DNA of 64,000 nt from Granulicella sp. 5B5 (GTDB lineage Bacteria; Acidobacteriota; Terriglobia; Terriglobales; Acidobacteriaceae), in NCBI RefSeq assembly GCF_014083945.1, contig NZ_CP046444.1, forward strand, positions 1,550,001-1,614,000, read 5' to 3'. The position numbers were made by a program, and so were the translations under genes. Below are positions 49,643-61,006 of the stretch, in pieces. The notes below the pieces were generated by a model. The model did not search any database and was not told the DNA's origin. It worked only from the letters and a program-made list of their open reading frames with translations. Each line of letters begins with the position of its first letter. Position 1 is the stretch's first letter.

Positions 49643-52465
49643 TCAGTGCGACTTCGGAGAGAACCCGAAGACCACCGACAGCATGATGCTGCGTGCTGGC
49701 AGAATGCTGACTGCATCCTGACCGTTGATCGGTGTCTGACCGTTGGTGTTGAACGGGTCGGTGTAAGTGATGCCATTCACCGCAACGTTTTCCGTTACAG
49801 GCTTTCCTGCCAGAGCCACGCTGGTGATGTTGCTGCTGTTGAAGAGGTTGTTGAAGCTCACCGCCAGTTTGGTGTTCGCATAGCGGCCTTCGCGGATGGT
49901 GTAGTTGATGTTCGCGTTGGTCAGCGTAAACGGGGCCACCGTGTACTGGTTGTGGTACTGGCCGTTGTCCTCATACTCCATACCGACGCGCTTGTTGAAG
50001 ATGCCGATGTCCCAGCTCTTGTGCTGGTAGGTCAGGCCCTCAGTTTCAATATCCGAAGGAGCCTGCGCTACATGCTGGCCCGACGGTGCGGTGAAGGTGT
50101 ACTGCGCTGTCGTTGAGGCGCAGCCCGCGGTGCCGGAGGTGCAACTCTGATTCAGAGTGCCCGAGTAGACGGCGTTGTCGTAGCTGCCGTTGAGGTAAAG
50201 GCTGAGGCCGGAGATGAGGTAGATGTTGCTCTCAGCCTCAAAGCCCGTGGTGTTGGTGCTCGGCGTAAGGAAGTAAACGGGTTCCCCTGTCGAGATGGGC
50301 GTAAACGAGGAGTACGTGTTGTCGAAGTGAATGCGGAAGACATCCGCATCGAATGTAACGCGCTTCAGCTTCACAACAGTTCCACCCTGGTAGGTAAGGT
50401 TCTTCTGCTGTTGTGGCAACGTCGCAACCGGAACACCATCGGTGCCCTGGTTGAAGTCGAACACCGCCGACGGCGGAACCACACTGCCGGTCGCGCCCTG
50501 AAAATATACCGACCAGTTGTTCTTGATGCGGTAGTTGACCGAGCCCGAAGGCAATGTGGCGAAGTAGCTGCCGCCATTCGTGATAAACGTGGATGGATTG
50601 CCGTTGAGAGGACCAATCTTGCCGCCGTTATCGGCGAACTGCTTCGTGCCAATGGTGTAGTACGCAAACTTGATGCCCGGCGTAACCGTGAACTTTGAAC
50701 CGAGGTGGAACTCATACTCAGCGAATGGCTGATAGGAGTCCGTTACATACGTCTCAGAGAAGTTCGGCAACGGCGAATCGACCCGGTTGTTCGTGGGGTC
50801 AGAGGGATACTGGCGGCGGTTTGTATTGGCCCACTCGTACCACATACCGGCCCGCAGGATGCCGTACTTGGAGACCTGCGAGAGCTGCGAGGTCTCGCCG
50901 TACTTGCGGTAGCTGTTGTACTTGTCCACCGCGCATGGATAGATGCCCACACTGATGCCCTGTACTGTGCTGACCGCGTCGACGTCGCATGGAGCGATCT
51001 TCAGCCCCATGTAGGTCTTGGAGCCGTTGATCGTGGTAGCGTCCGTGATGGTGGTCGCCTTCGCGTAGTACTCCGAATTGTCGTAGTTGTAGGTGTAGGG
51101 CTTGATGTCGAACGTGAAGCCTTTGCCCAAGTCGCTGTGGACCTGCACGTACTCGAAGTCCGTAGGCACGTGGTAGAAGTTGTACTGGTCGTCGAGGTAC
51201 AACAGCGGGTCAGAGTTATTGGTAAGCAGGAAGTTGATGCCCGCGCCCGTGTAAGGCAGCAGCACATTCGTTGCGCCCGATACCGTGGAAAGACAGCTAT
51301 AGCCAGCACCCACGCCGTACATCTGGCAGCGCGTGGCGTTGAAGTTCGGCGTGTTCGCGTCCAGCCAGATCACGCCAGAAAAACCGGTAAGCGTGGTGCT
51401 TGGGCTTAGCTGGTACTGCAGCTTGATCGCGCCGGCGTTCCGCGTCTGGTTGTTCAGGCTCTGGTAGCCGTGGCTCTGCAGGTGGTGCACGTCGATGCTC
51501 GTGTTGAACTTGCCGCCCGGGCCAAAAGCACCCGAGTCGTACTCAGCGTCATAGAGGTAGGTGTTGAACGACCCACCGGAGAAGGTTGCGCGCACGTTCT
51601 GCAGCGGCGAGAGCTCTTTGGAGAGCAGGTGGATGGAGCCGCCGAACGGCGTGGGCCCGATCGTCGAGGCCGTGCCGGGCGAGCGATCGAAGTCGATGCC
51701 GCCTAGGAACTGCGCCGGGAAGAACGCCCAGGAGTGGTGCGTCGGCGTGTTGGTGTCATAGAACGGGATGCCATCGAAGTCGATGTCGTAATCGCCATCC
51801 GGGAAGCCGCGGAAGTAGGTGCTCGACTGACCGAGGCCGACGCCGTTGCCGTTGGTGGTGAAGGTACCGGGAGCCATCTCCACGGCCTCACCGAAGTCAG
51901 CCACCGGCGACATGAAGTTCTTGATCATCGTCGAGGTGATCTCGGTGCGCGCCGAGGTCTCCGAGAGTAGCGCATCCATGGGGGCCAGCGCCGCCGCTAC
52001 CGAGTGCGTCTGATCCGCATCCACCGTAACGTCCGTCGTCGCGGCGCCGATAGGCAGCGTGAACGCTACCTGCGCACCGCTGTCGCTGACTCCCACGCCG
52101 TTCTTGATCACTGCGCTGAACCCTGGTGCCACCGCGACTATGGTGTACGCGCCCGGCGCGAGTCCGTTGATCACAAAGTGGCCTTCGGCATCAGTCGTCA
52201 CCGTCTTGCTGTGCCCGTTGGCATCGCGCACGGTCACGCTCGCCTTGGCGATCAATCCGCCCTTGGCGTCAGAGACGGTTCCCTGCAGCACGCCCGCGTT
52301 CTGCGCGCCGTGTGCATGGCCGATGCCTGCATGCGGCTGTGCGGCCGCCGGAGCCGCATGCATCAACGTGGTGGAGAGCAGGAACAAACTTGCGCCCGCA
52401 ACGGTAAGCAGCTTTTGCAGCGCTGTCCGGGGATTTGGCTGGCCGCCTTCACTTCGAATCATCAT
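49643..52465 (-). CDS. TonB-dependent receptor, siderophore-receptor-like subtype
   Basis: 940 residues from ATG 52465 (AAGGAA about eight bases upstream). A signal peptide (LLTVAGASLFLLSTTLMHA, cut near AAAQ) and a His/Ala-rich stretch precede the carboxypeptidase-regulatory-like domain (GVLQGTVSDAKGGLIAKASV). The plug (SARTEITSTMIKNFMSPVADFGEAV, STYFRGFPDGDYDIDFDGIPF, GGSIHLLSKE) is closer to ferric-siderophore or small-molecule receptors than to the three ~1100-1235-residue receptors earlier in the window. The barrel ends SIMLSVVFGFSPKSH. No iron box was identified upstream. It is a single gene with its own terminator. Confidence 0.9.
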   Translation of the reverse strand: MMIRSEGGQPNPRTALQKLLTVAGASLFLLSTTLMHAAPAAAQPHAGIGHAHGAQNAGVLQGTVSDAKGGLIAKASVTVRDANGHSKTVTTDAEGHFVINGLAPGAYTIVAVAPGFSAVIKNGVGVSDSGAQVAFTLPIGAATTDVTVDADQTHSVAAALAPMDALLSETSARTEITSTMIKNFMSPVADFGEAVEMAPGTFTTNGNGVGLGQSSTYFRGFPDGDYDIDFDGIPFYDTNTPTHHSWAFFPAQFLGGIDFDRSPGTASTIGPTPFGGSIHLLSKELSPLQNVRATFSGGSFNTYLYDAEYDSGAFGPGGKFNTSIDVHHLQSHGYQSLNNQTRNAGAIKLQYQLSPSTTLTGFSGVIWLDANTPNFNATRCQMYGVGAGYSCLSTVSGATNVLLPYTGAGINFLLTNNSDPLLYLDDQYNFYHVPTDFEYVQVHSDLGKGFTFDIKPYTYNYDNSEYYAKATTITDATTINGSKTYMGLKIAPCDVDAVSTVQGISVGIYPCAVDKYNSYRKYGETSQLSQVSKYGILRAGMWYEWANTNRRQYPSDPTNNRVDSPLPNFSETYVTDSYQPFAEYEFHLGSKFTVTPGIKFAYYTIGTKQFADNGGKIGPLNGNPSTFITNGGSYFATLPSGSVNYRIKNNWSVYFQGATGSVVPPSAVFDFNQGTDGVPVATLPQQQKNLTYQGGTVVKLKRVTFDADVFRIHFDNTYSSFTPISTGEPVYFLTPSTNTTGFEAESNIYLISGLSLYLNGSYDNAVYSGTLNQSCTSGTAGCASTTAQYTFTAPSGQHVAQAPSDIETEGLTYQHKSWDIGIFNKRVGMEYEDNGQYHNQYTVAPFTLTNANINYTIREGRYANTKLAVSFNNLFNSSNITSVALAGKPVTENVAVNGITYTDPFNTNGQTPINGQDAVSILPARSIMLSVVFGFSPKSH

Positions 52466-53067
52466 TTCGACATTCCTTTTCTGTTGACCCCTCTTAGGGG
52501 TTCCTTGTGCTTGCGTTTTCAGTTGCCTGTATGCAGAGTGGAGCTTCACGGACTGCCCTCTTCAGGGCGCAGTACTGGCATGGCACCTTGAGACCTTTCT
52601 TCGATGGACCCCAATCAGGCGGCCCATCGGATCTCGTCGTGCTCACTTTCGGCTCAGCAGATACACCGGTGCCTATTACTTTGTCAGGCAGGTTCGCAGG
52701 CTCCGTGAGAGCGCGGTGAAATTTGGATGAGAGGAGTGTGAACGGCTCTAGTTGCTGTGAATCCCTTACGGTTTTCTGATACGAAGATGACAGACCGGTC
52801 AGTTTGTAACGAACTGTTCACAGTCGAGGCCCGGTCAGCCAACTTAAATAGCAAATGGCCGGCACCAGGATGGGTCAGTTCGGCAAGCCCGCAGACAGGC
52901 CATCATGCTGTCAAGTCCAATTTGCCCAAAGAAAGCTTCAACTTACACAAAATAAACAACTAAACGAGCCGAAGAAAGTGAATGATTCCTTGCGCCGCTC
53001 GCTATACTGGAAATAGGGGAACTTCCACCGGGTTAAGGCAAACGTATCTCACGCCGTTCGGCGCATC
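52466..53067. other. Upstream region of TonB receptor, nothing assigned
   Basis: About 600 bp holding the receptor promoter. A short inverted pair (acccctcttaggggt) near 52489 lies about 25 bases upstream of the receptor start and could be a leader hairpin. No gene is supported. Confidence 0.4.
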
Positions 53068-53177
53068 CCCTTTGCTTCCAATATCATGCGCACAACCAAA
53101 ATAGAATCAGCCACTTACGCCGGGGATCACCCGGTAAGTGGCTGATTCTGCTGGATACCTCTGCTACATAGGGAGGG
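53068..53177. repeat. Dispersed hairpin repeat, copy 1
   Basis: About 110 bp, clearly homologous to 57988-58099 in the same orientation (tttgcttccaatatcatgcg ... ctgctacatagggaggg). The core is a stem gaatcagccacttac / gtaagtggctgattc. The sequence aatcagCcac...gtgGctgatt changes to T and A at both arms in copy 2, preserving pairing. It lies just after the stop of the minus-strand gene at 53191. Confidence 0.8.
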
Positions 53178-53190
53178 AGTGGCCCTGCCG

Positions 53191-53730
53191 CTAGCTGCCC
53201 GGATTGTACTTGTACTGCAGCTCGTGGATCGCTGGCCAGGTCATAGTCTTGTCCTTGCGGTTGACGTACATGAAGACCGGGTGGTCCCCGTTGATTCGTA
53301 CCGCTACGATCACTCCGCTACCGAACATGCCGCTGCCGTCCGTGCGCGAGATGTCCACGTGGTGCCAGGTAATCGGCGCATTGACCGGGCTATGGGTCGT
53401 CCAGTCCTCGGTAAACCGCTGCAGTGGATAGTCCATGTAGCGCTGCGGATGCTGCTGCCAGTCGGGGTCGGCGTTGTAGATGCCGTAGGCCTTGGCATAG
53501 TCCTTGGCCTGCAACGCATTGAAGAACTCATCCACACGATGCTCATACCCAAGGTTGGAGAACAACCACCCATGACCGGCGATATAGCCAGCCAGCGTTA
53601 GAACCACGAGGAGGAAGATGGTGGAAGCGGCGACGATGAGAATGTTGCGGTTGCGGTTATCGCGGCGCGGATCGTAGGCAGGAGCATTCAGCAGGGTCAC
53701 AGCGGTGAGTTCCTCTCTTTCCACTATCAT
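53191..53730 (-). CDS. Conserved membrane-anchored protein of unknown function
   Basis: 179 residues from ATG 53730. A short cytoplasmic N-terminus (EREELTAVTLLNAPAYDPRRD) is followed by one membrane helix at ~30-52 (ILIVAASTIFLLVVLTLAGYIAG) and a ~125-residue outer part with many aromatics (RVDEFFNALQAKDYAKAYGIY, WQQHPQRYMDYPLQRFTEDW). The tail pattern, a helix then a curved sheet ending VRINGDHPVFMYVNRKDKTMTW, could be NTF2/cystatin-like. I do not recognise the family. It lies just upstream of the hairpin repeat and next to yraN on the same strand. Confidence 0.65.
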   Translation of the reverse strand: MIVEREELTAVTLLNAPAYDPRRDNRNRNILIVAASTIFLLVVLTLAGYIAGHGWLFSNLGYEHRVDEFFNALQAKDYAKAYGIYNADPDWQQHPQRYMDYPLQRFTEDWTTHSPVNAPITWHHVDISRTDGSGMFGSGVIVAVRINGDHPVFMYVNRKDKTMTWPAIHELQYKYNPGS

Positions 53731-53769
53731 AGACACCGCGAAGGGCAGATTTGGCTGCTCATAACACTT

Positions 53770-56018
<2,249 letters not shown>

Positions 56019-56047
56019 CTGGTTGTACTCTGTCTGCAGGGCCCACT

Positions 56048-56707
56048 ATGACGATGCAGTATGACTACCACTCAGGACGACGCAGTTCGGGGACGCTGTT
56101 CAGCGTAATCGTGTCGCTGGCGCTTGGCGCTACGCTGCTGGGAGTGTTTGTGCACCGTGCACGGGTTGGGCTTGCGGGCAAGCTGGCGTCGTACATCACG
56201 GGCGAGCCGATGAATGTGATCTCGGACCGCGCGGTGGTGGACCGGGTGCAGCGGCTGAACCGGCTGGAGACGGCTGTTTATACGCTCGATACGGTCGTCG
56301 AGAGTGACGAGTCGAGCCCCGTGCTGCCAGATGCGCTGGCGGGCGACCACCTGTTGATGATCGTCCAAGGGCAGACGATTGCGGGCATCGACATGAGCCA
56401 GTTGAAGCCGGAGAACGTCGTGATCACGGAGCATGGCGGCGAACGCGACATCAAGATCACGCTGCCGCCATCGCAGGTGTTTCTCACCACGATCGACAAC
56501 GGTCATTCGCGGGTCTATACGCGCGAGACCGGGCTGTTTGTGAAAGCCGACCCAAACCTTGAGACGCAGACCCGCGTGAAGGCCCAGGGCCAGTTGCAGC
56601 AGGCAGCGTTGAGCGACGGCATTCTCGATGTCGCGACCAAGAATGCGCGGACGACAATTGCTGCCATGTTGCAGGGACTTGGCTTCGCGCACGTCGAGGT
56701 CCAGTGA
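56048..56707 (+). CDS. DUF4230 family membrane protein
   Basis: 219 residues. A membrane helix near the N-terminus (TLFSVIVSLALGATLLGVFV, ~16-36) is followed by a DUF4230 domain: VVDRVQRLNRLETAVYTLDTVVES, LLMIVQGQTIAGIDMSQL, KITLPPSQVFLTTIDN, RVYTRETGLF. The function is unknown; the outer part is all beta/alpha. It follows pyrG closely and may share its promoter. Confidence 0.88.
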   Translation: MTMQYDYHSGRRSSGTLFSVIVSLALGATLLGVFVHRARVGLAGKLASYITGEPMNVISDRAVVDRVQRLNRLETAVYTLDTVVESDESSPVLPDALAGDHLLMIVQGQTIAGIDMSQLKPENVVITEHGGERDIKITLPPSQVFLTTIDNGHSRVYTRETGLFVKADPNLETQTRVKAQGQLQQAALSDGILDVATKNARTTIAAMLQGLGFAHVEVQ

Positions 56708-56783
56708 AGAAAGTACGAATCCGCAACATTTCAGCCTCCGGCTGTCACCCAGCGCACAGAAATCCTCATCGAATAGAGTGCGC

Positions 56784-57968
56784 ATGACGATCGCTACCGC
56801 ACCCACCTCCACCGGAGAACCCGCCGCCGTTCTGCAACCCGCGCCGTTTGTGCGGAAGCCGGCGCTGCCTGCACTGACAGGCCTGCGCACACTGCTCGCA
56901 CTGACGATCCTGTTGTTCCACTTCACACCGAGCGGGCTGCAGTGGGGGCCGTTCTCGCTGTATCCGATCGTGGACATCGGGTATGTGTTCGTCAGCTTCT
57001 TCTTCCTGATCTCCGGGTTCATTCTGTCGTACAACTATGCGGACCGACCGGGCGGCGTGAATGTGGCGGACTTCTGGGTAGCGAGGCTGAGCCGCCTTTA
57101 TCCGGTGTACCTGCTCACCATGCTGATCTCGATCCCGATGTTGGTGGTGGAGTGGCATGCGCGGTCGCATACGGAGTTCTGGATGGGCGCGATTGCCACG
57201 CCCCTCCTCATACAGGGGTTCTTCCCTCACCTGGCGACGTTCTGGAACACGGTGAGCTGGACGCTCAGTTGCGAGATTGCGCTGTACCTTATGTTCCCTT
57301 ATCTGCTGCGGTTGAAGTGGCCGAAGAACTCATGGAAGCTGCTGGCGTTGGTGATCGGGTTCTGGGCAGTCGGACTCATCCCGCATACGATCTATGTGTT
57401 CACCAATCCGGACCATCTGCCCGGGCCGGCGGACCGCTACAGCGGCGGGTTCTGGATCGACTTCCTGAAGTACACCCCGCTGCCGTATCTGTGTACGTTC
57501 CTTGCCGGGCTGACTCTAGGCCGACTGCATGAGGCGGCGAAGCTGTCGGCACGGTCGCGGATGATTGTTGGAGTCGCGGGCTTTGCAGCAGTGTGGTTTA
57601 CGGCGTATCACCTGACCGACCGGCTGCCGTACATCATGATCCATGGCGGCCTGTTGACGCCGCTGTTTGCGGCGGTGATCCTCGGGCTTTCCGGGCCGAG
57701 TCCGCTGGCGAGCGTGTTCTCCATCCGTCCGTTGGTGACGATCGGGGCTTCAACCTACTGCCTGTACCTGCTGCACTTCAACGTCTTCATCCTGCTGCAC
57801 CTGCATCACGTTCCAGAGAAGCTGCATGTGGCGCGCTTCGATCCGTGGATCAGCTACGTGTTTGTGGTACTGCTGGCGCTGGCAGTGCGGAAGTGGGTGG
57901 AGCATCCGTGCCAGATCGCCATCGGCAACTGGTGGAAGCGCCGGCGTGCGGCACAGGCTGGGCGATAA
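56784..57968 (+). CDS. Acyltransferase 3 family membrane protein
   Basis: 394 residues from ATG 56784; the frame upstream is open but overlaps the previous gene. About ten hydrophobic segments begin after LPALTGLRTLLALTILLFHF, which carries the family-typical Arg/His at the first helix (GLRTLLAL...LFHF). Later segments include FFLISGFILSYNY and ASTYCLYLLHFNVFILLH. The family O-acylates polysaccharides, peptidoglycan or lipids in the inner membrane. No cognate glycan locus is adjacent, though a UDP-sugar operon lies ~14 kb away. Confidence 0.9.
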   Translation: MTIATAPTSTGEPAAVLQPAPFVRKPALPALTGLRTLLALTILLFHFTPSGLQWGPFSLYPIVDIGYVFVSFFFLISGFILSYNYADRPGGVNVADFWVARLSRLYPVYLLTMLISIPMLVVEWHARSHTEFWMGAIATPLLIQGFFPHLATFWNTVSWTLSCEIALYLMFPYLLRLKWPKNSWKLLALVIGFWAVGLIPHTIYVFTNPDHLPGPADRYSGGFWIDFLKYTPLPYLCTFLAGLTLGRLHEAAKLSARSRMIVGVAGFAAVWFTAYHLTDRLPYIMIHGGLLTPLFAAVILGLSGPSPLASVFSIRPLVTIGASTYCLYLLHFNVFILLHLHHVPEKLHVARFDPWISYVFVVLLALAVRKWVEHPCQIAIGNWWKRRRAAQAGR

Positions 57969-57987
57969 AATCGGCGCAGGCTTATAA

Positions 57988-58099
57988 CCCTTTACCCTGC
58001 AATATCATACGCGCAACCGCAATAGAATCAGTCACCTAACCCCGGGATCACCCCGTAAGTGACTGATTCCGCTAGATACCTCTGCTACATAGGGAGGGG
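57988..58099. repeat. Dispersed hairpin repeat, copy 2
   Basis: Copy of 53068-53177 (aatatcatacgcgcaaccg ... ctctgctacatagggaggg). The stem aatcagtcacctaac / gtaagtgactgatt has one mismatch. It lies between the acyltransferase and pyrH stops; as in copy 1, it follows the 3' end of a minus-strand gene. Confidence 0.8.
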
Positions 58100-58133
58100 G
58101 GAGGGTATCCCCGCCAGTACACATAAGCGACGC

Positions 58134-58838
58134 TCAGGCGGTGACGAGGGAGCCTAGTTTTTCGCCCTGGATGACCCTGAGGATGTTGCCGCGCTCGCGC
58201 ATGGAGAAGACGACCATGGGCAGGTTGTTGTCCTTGCAGAGCGACACGGCAGAGATGTCCATGACCTTGAGGCCGAGTTGGATCATCTGCATATAGGTGA
58301 TCTCTTCGAACTTGACGGCGGTGGGGTCCTTCTTGGGGTCGGCCGAGTAGATGCCGTCGACCGAGGTGGCTTTGAGGAGAGCGTCGGCGTTGATCTCCAT
58401 GGCGCGGAGGGCGGCGGCGGTGTCGGTGGAGAAGTAGGGGTTGCCGGTGCCGGCGGCGAAGATGACGATGCGGCCTTTTTCGAGATGGCGGACGGCGCGG
58501 CGGCGGATGTAGGGCTCGGCCACCTGGTGCATGGCGATGGCGGACATGACGCGGCAGAAGTGGCCAGTCTTTTCGATGGCGTCCTGCAGGGCGATGGCAT
58601 TGATGACCGTGGAGAGCATGCCCATGTGGTCGGCGGCGACGCGGTCCATGTGGATGGCCTGCTCGGCTACGCCGCGGAAGAAGTTGCCGCCGCCGACGAC
58701 GATGGCGACCTGACAGCCAGAGGAAGCGACATCGGCGATCTCCTGAGCGACTGCGTTGATGAAGACGGCATCGACACCGAAGCCACGGCCGGCGGCCAGG
58801 GCTTCACCGGAGATCTTGAGAAGAACGCGCTTGTACAT
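58134..58838 (-). CDS. pyrH: UMP kinase
   Basis: 234 residues, the usual size. It phosphorylates UMP to UDP. The amino-acid-kinase fold is clear: [60 protein letters not shown] and [15 protein letters not shown]. The GTG/ATG start is at 58838. It is monocistronic here; in many bacteria it is next to tsf and frr, which are absent. CTP synthase, acting later in the same pathway, lies within 5 kb on the other strand. Confidence 0.97.
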   Translation of the reverse strand: MYKRVLLKISGEALAAGRGFGVDAVFINAVAQEIADVASSGCQVAIVVGGGNFFRGVAEQAIHMDRVAADHMGMLSTVINAIALQDAIEKTGHFCRVMSAIAMHQVAEPYIRRRAVRHLEKGRIVIFAAGTGNPYFSTDTAAALRAMEINADALLKATSVDGIYSADPKKDPTAVKFEEITYMQMIQLGLKVMDISAVSLCKDNNLPMVVFSMRERGNILRVIQGEKLGSLVTA

Positions 58839-59107
58839 ATCCTTGTTGAGTTTACTAGGAGATGCAGGGGTTAGGGGTTAGGGAATCGGGAATAGGAGAG
58901 TGGTTCGTTCTTTTGATGCGATGTATTACGGGTTCCAGGCAGCCCGTTCTCGCGCGTTGCGCGATACCCCACCCTTTCCGATGAGGCCGGAAAGGATGGG
59001 CCACCCGTCAGAGGGAGCAAGGAACTTTTGGGCGAGGGTGGGCGTAGGATATTTGGCGATGGGCGTGTTTTGATACGCCGACTTCGCCGCGAGAGGATGC
59101 AACGACG
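58839..59107. other. Divergent promoter region pyrH / AIM24 gene
   Basis: 269 bp. It contains an imperfect hairpin around 58963-59003 (ccacccttTCCG ... CGGAaaggatggg) and a short run of three ttagggg-type units at 58867. No gene is supported. Confidence 0.4.
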
Positions 59108-59875
59108 ATGCAATCGAGAATTGTTGGAAGCACGATGCCTGTGCTGGAGCTGCTGCTGGAGCCGGGTGAGAGTGTGATCTCCGAGGCCGGCGAGCTGAGC
59201 TGGATGGGGCAGACGATCGCCATGACGACGCATACGCAGATGGCGGGCGGTGGTGGGTTCTTTGGCGCGATCAAGCGCGTGGCCGGTGGCGGCACGCTGT
59301 TTATGACCGAGTACACGGCGCAAGGGTATCCGGGCGAGGTGGCGTTTGCGGCGAAGATTCCGGGGCACGTTGTGCCGCTGGAGATCGGGCCGGGACACGA
59401 GATCATGATCCATCGGCATGGGTTCCTGTGCGCGACCCCGCAAATCCAGCTAGGTGTGGGCTTTCAGCAGTCGCTGGGTGCGGGCATCTTTGGCGGCGAT
59501 GGGTTTCTGCTGCAGAAGGTGAGCGGCGTGGGCACGGCCTGGCTGGAGCTGGGCGGCGAAGTGGTCGTCCGCGACCTGCAGCCGGGCGAGACGCTGCGAG
59601 TGCATCCGGGGCATGTGGGCGCGTTCCAGAGCTGCGTGAGCTTCCAGATCACGCGGATACAGGGCATTCGCAATATGTTCTTCGGCGGCGATGGGATCTT
59701 TCTGGCTGCACTGACCGGGCCGGGACGCGTATGGCTGCAGACGCTGCCGCTGTCGAACCTCGCTCATGCGTTGGAGCCGTACCTGCCGCAGAACCGCGGC
59801 GAGGGTGTGCGCAATGTGGGAACCGCCGCAGTGCTGGGCGGGATTGTGGGCAGCATGTTCGACAACAACCGATAA
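59108..59875 (+). CDS. AIM24 family (TIGR00266-type) protein
   Basis: 255 residues. Tandem beta-barrel pattern of the AIM24/TIGR00266 family: VLELLLEPGESVISEAGELSW, GGGGFFGAIKRVAGGGTLF, PGHVVPLEI, GAGIFGGDGFLLQKVSGVGTAWLE, then a repeat with LQPGETLRVHPGHVGAF and FFGGDGIFLAALTGPGRVWLQTL. Function is not known in bacteria. The gene is 142 bp upstream of the DUF4870 gene on the same strand. Confidence 0.92.
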   Translation: MQSRIVGSTMPVLELLLEPGESVISEAGELSWMGQTIAMTTHTQMAGGGGFFGAIKRVAGGGTLFMTEYTAQGYPGEVAFAAKIPGHVVPLEIGPGHEIMIHRHGFLCATPQIQLGVGFQQSLGAGIFGGDGFLLQKVSGVGTAWLELGGEVVVRDLQPGETLRVHPGHVGAFQSCVSFQITRIQGIRNMFFGGDGIFLAALTGPGRVWLQTLPLSNLAHALEPYLPQNRGEGVRNVGTAAVLGGIVGSMFDNNR

Positions 59876-60017
59876 AAGCGAAGCGTCGACAGACGACGCT
59901 ATAGGCGGCTCCGTTGACTGCGAGATATTTGCGCGGCAACGGAGCTTTGCTGTGGTACAACGATTGCGAGTCGCGGCGGCAGCGTAACGACTGCGCGACC
60001 TGATAAGGAGTTGTGCC

Positions 60018-60434
60018 ATGAGCGATGAGATGGGAAGCGTCCCACCCGAGGCGCAGCAGCAGGGCTACCAGCAGGTTCCACCACCGCCGCAGTATATTCC
60101 GCCGGCACAGGCAAGTGGGTTGAGCGATACCGCCGCAGGGGCGCTCGCGTACATCACGATCATTCCGGCGATCCTCTTTCTGCTGATCGATCCTTACAAG
60201 GACAAGCCGTTTGTGAAGTTCCATTCGATCCAGTGCCTGGGTCTTGCGATCTGCGGGTTCTGCCTGGGCGTGATTGCCGTGATCCCGATTCTGGGCTGGA
60301 TCATCTACATCGTCGGGATGCTGACGATGCTGGTGGTGTGGATCATCTGCATTCTGAAGGCGTCGCAGGGGGGAGCGTTCAAGCTGCCGGTGATTGGGAA
60401 GTTTGCCTCGGAGCAGTCAGGGTACGCGGCGTAG
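60018..60434 (+). CDS. DUF4870 (Tic20-like) membrane protein
   Basis: 138 residues with AAGGAG before ATG 60018. A Gln/Pro-rich N-terminus (~30 residues) is followed by LSDTAAGALAYITIIPAILFLLI, a conserved polar segment DPYKDKPFVKFHSIQ and two more membrane segments (LGLAICGFCLGVIAVIPI, GWIIYIVGMLTMLVVWIIC). The family is small Tic20-like membrane proteins of unknown role. A decayed paralogue follows at 60550. Confidence 0.9.
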   Translation: MSDEMGSVPPEAQQQGYQQVPPPPQYIPPAQASGLSDTAAGALAYITIIPAILFLLIDPYKDKPFVKFHSIQCLGLAICGFCLGVIAVIPILGWIIYIVGMLTMLVVWIICILKASQGGAFKLPVIGKFASEQSGYAA

Positions 60435-60549
60435 GCAGACGGCTTCTCTCACAGCTGGCCGCTCACGGCGGGCGTGATACAAGAAGAGTTGAGCCACAGG
60501 GGCGCGGCTGGGATTGCGCTGTTCGTGGATGGCTCTGTGAGCGGCCCCA

Positions 60550-60892
60550 TTGAGAGATACAGCACCACGAAGTACCCACTGGCGCACCCATGTTGCGGGA
60601 GCGGTGGCTTATCTGACAGTGATTCCTGCGCTGGTGTTGCTGGGCGTAACGCCGTACCGGCGCAATCCGTTTGTGCGCTTCCATGCGATGCAGTGCGTGG
60701 TGTTGACGGCGCTGGCGATCGCGGGGCGGGTGATGCTGCACTACTCGCACTTTAAGCCGATGCTGGTGGGTGGGCTTTATTTATACGATGGGGATGATGT
60801 CAGTGTGGGCGCTAGCGCTGGTGATGGCAGCGCAGGGGACGACGCTGTGGATTCCGGTGGTGAGCCACGTTGCGCAGAGTCTGGCGGAGTGA
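60550..60892 (+). pseudogene. Frameshifted paralogue of the DUF4870 protein
   Basis: One frame encodes HVAGAVAYLTVIPALVLLGV, then TPYRRNPFVRFHAMQCVVL, which parallels the intact neighbour. Near 60769-60775 homology jumps to another frame giving GFIYTMGMMSVWALALVMAA and ending SHVAQSLAE at a TGA (60890-60892), the expected C-terminus. So a single frameshift separates two halves of one protein. The N-terminus also lacks a convincing start. A sequencing error in the run ggtgggtggg is possible. Confidence 0.7.
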
Positions 60893-61006
60893 TACGCGAG
60901 CGCGCCTGACGCAAAGTGGGACAACATGCAAATGTTTTTTATCGGGATGAACGGCGGCAACGGGATGGCGTTGCGCCGAAGAGTGTGTCCACGTAGACTC
61001 GCTGGC

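Noticed and set aside
58860-58890. Telomere-like ttaggg repeat
   Set aside because: Only about three imperfect units; chance in an intergenic stretch of a bacterial chromosome.
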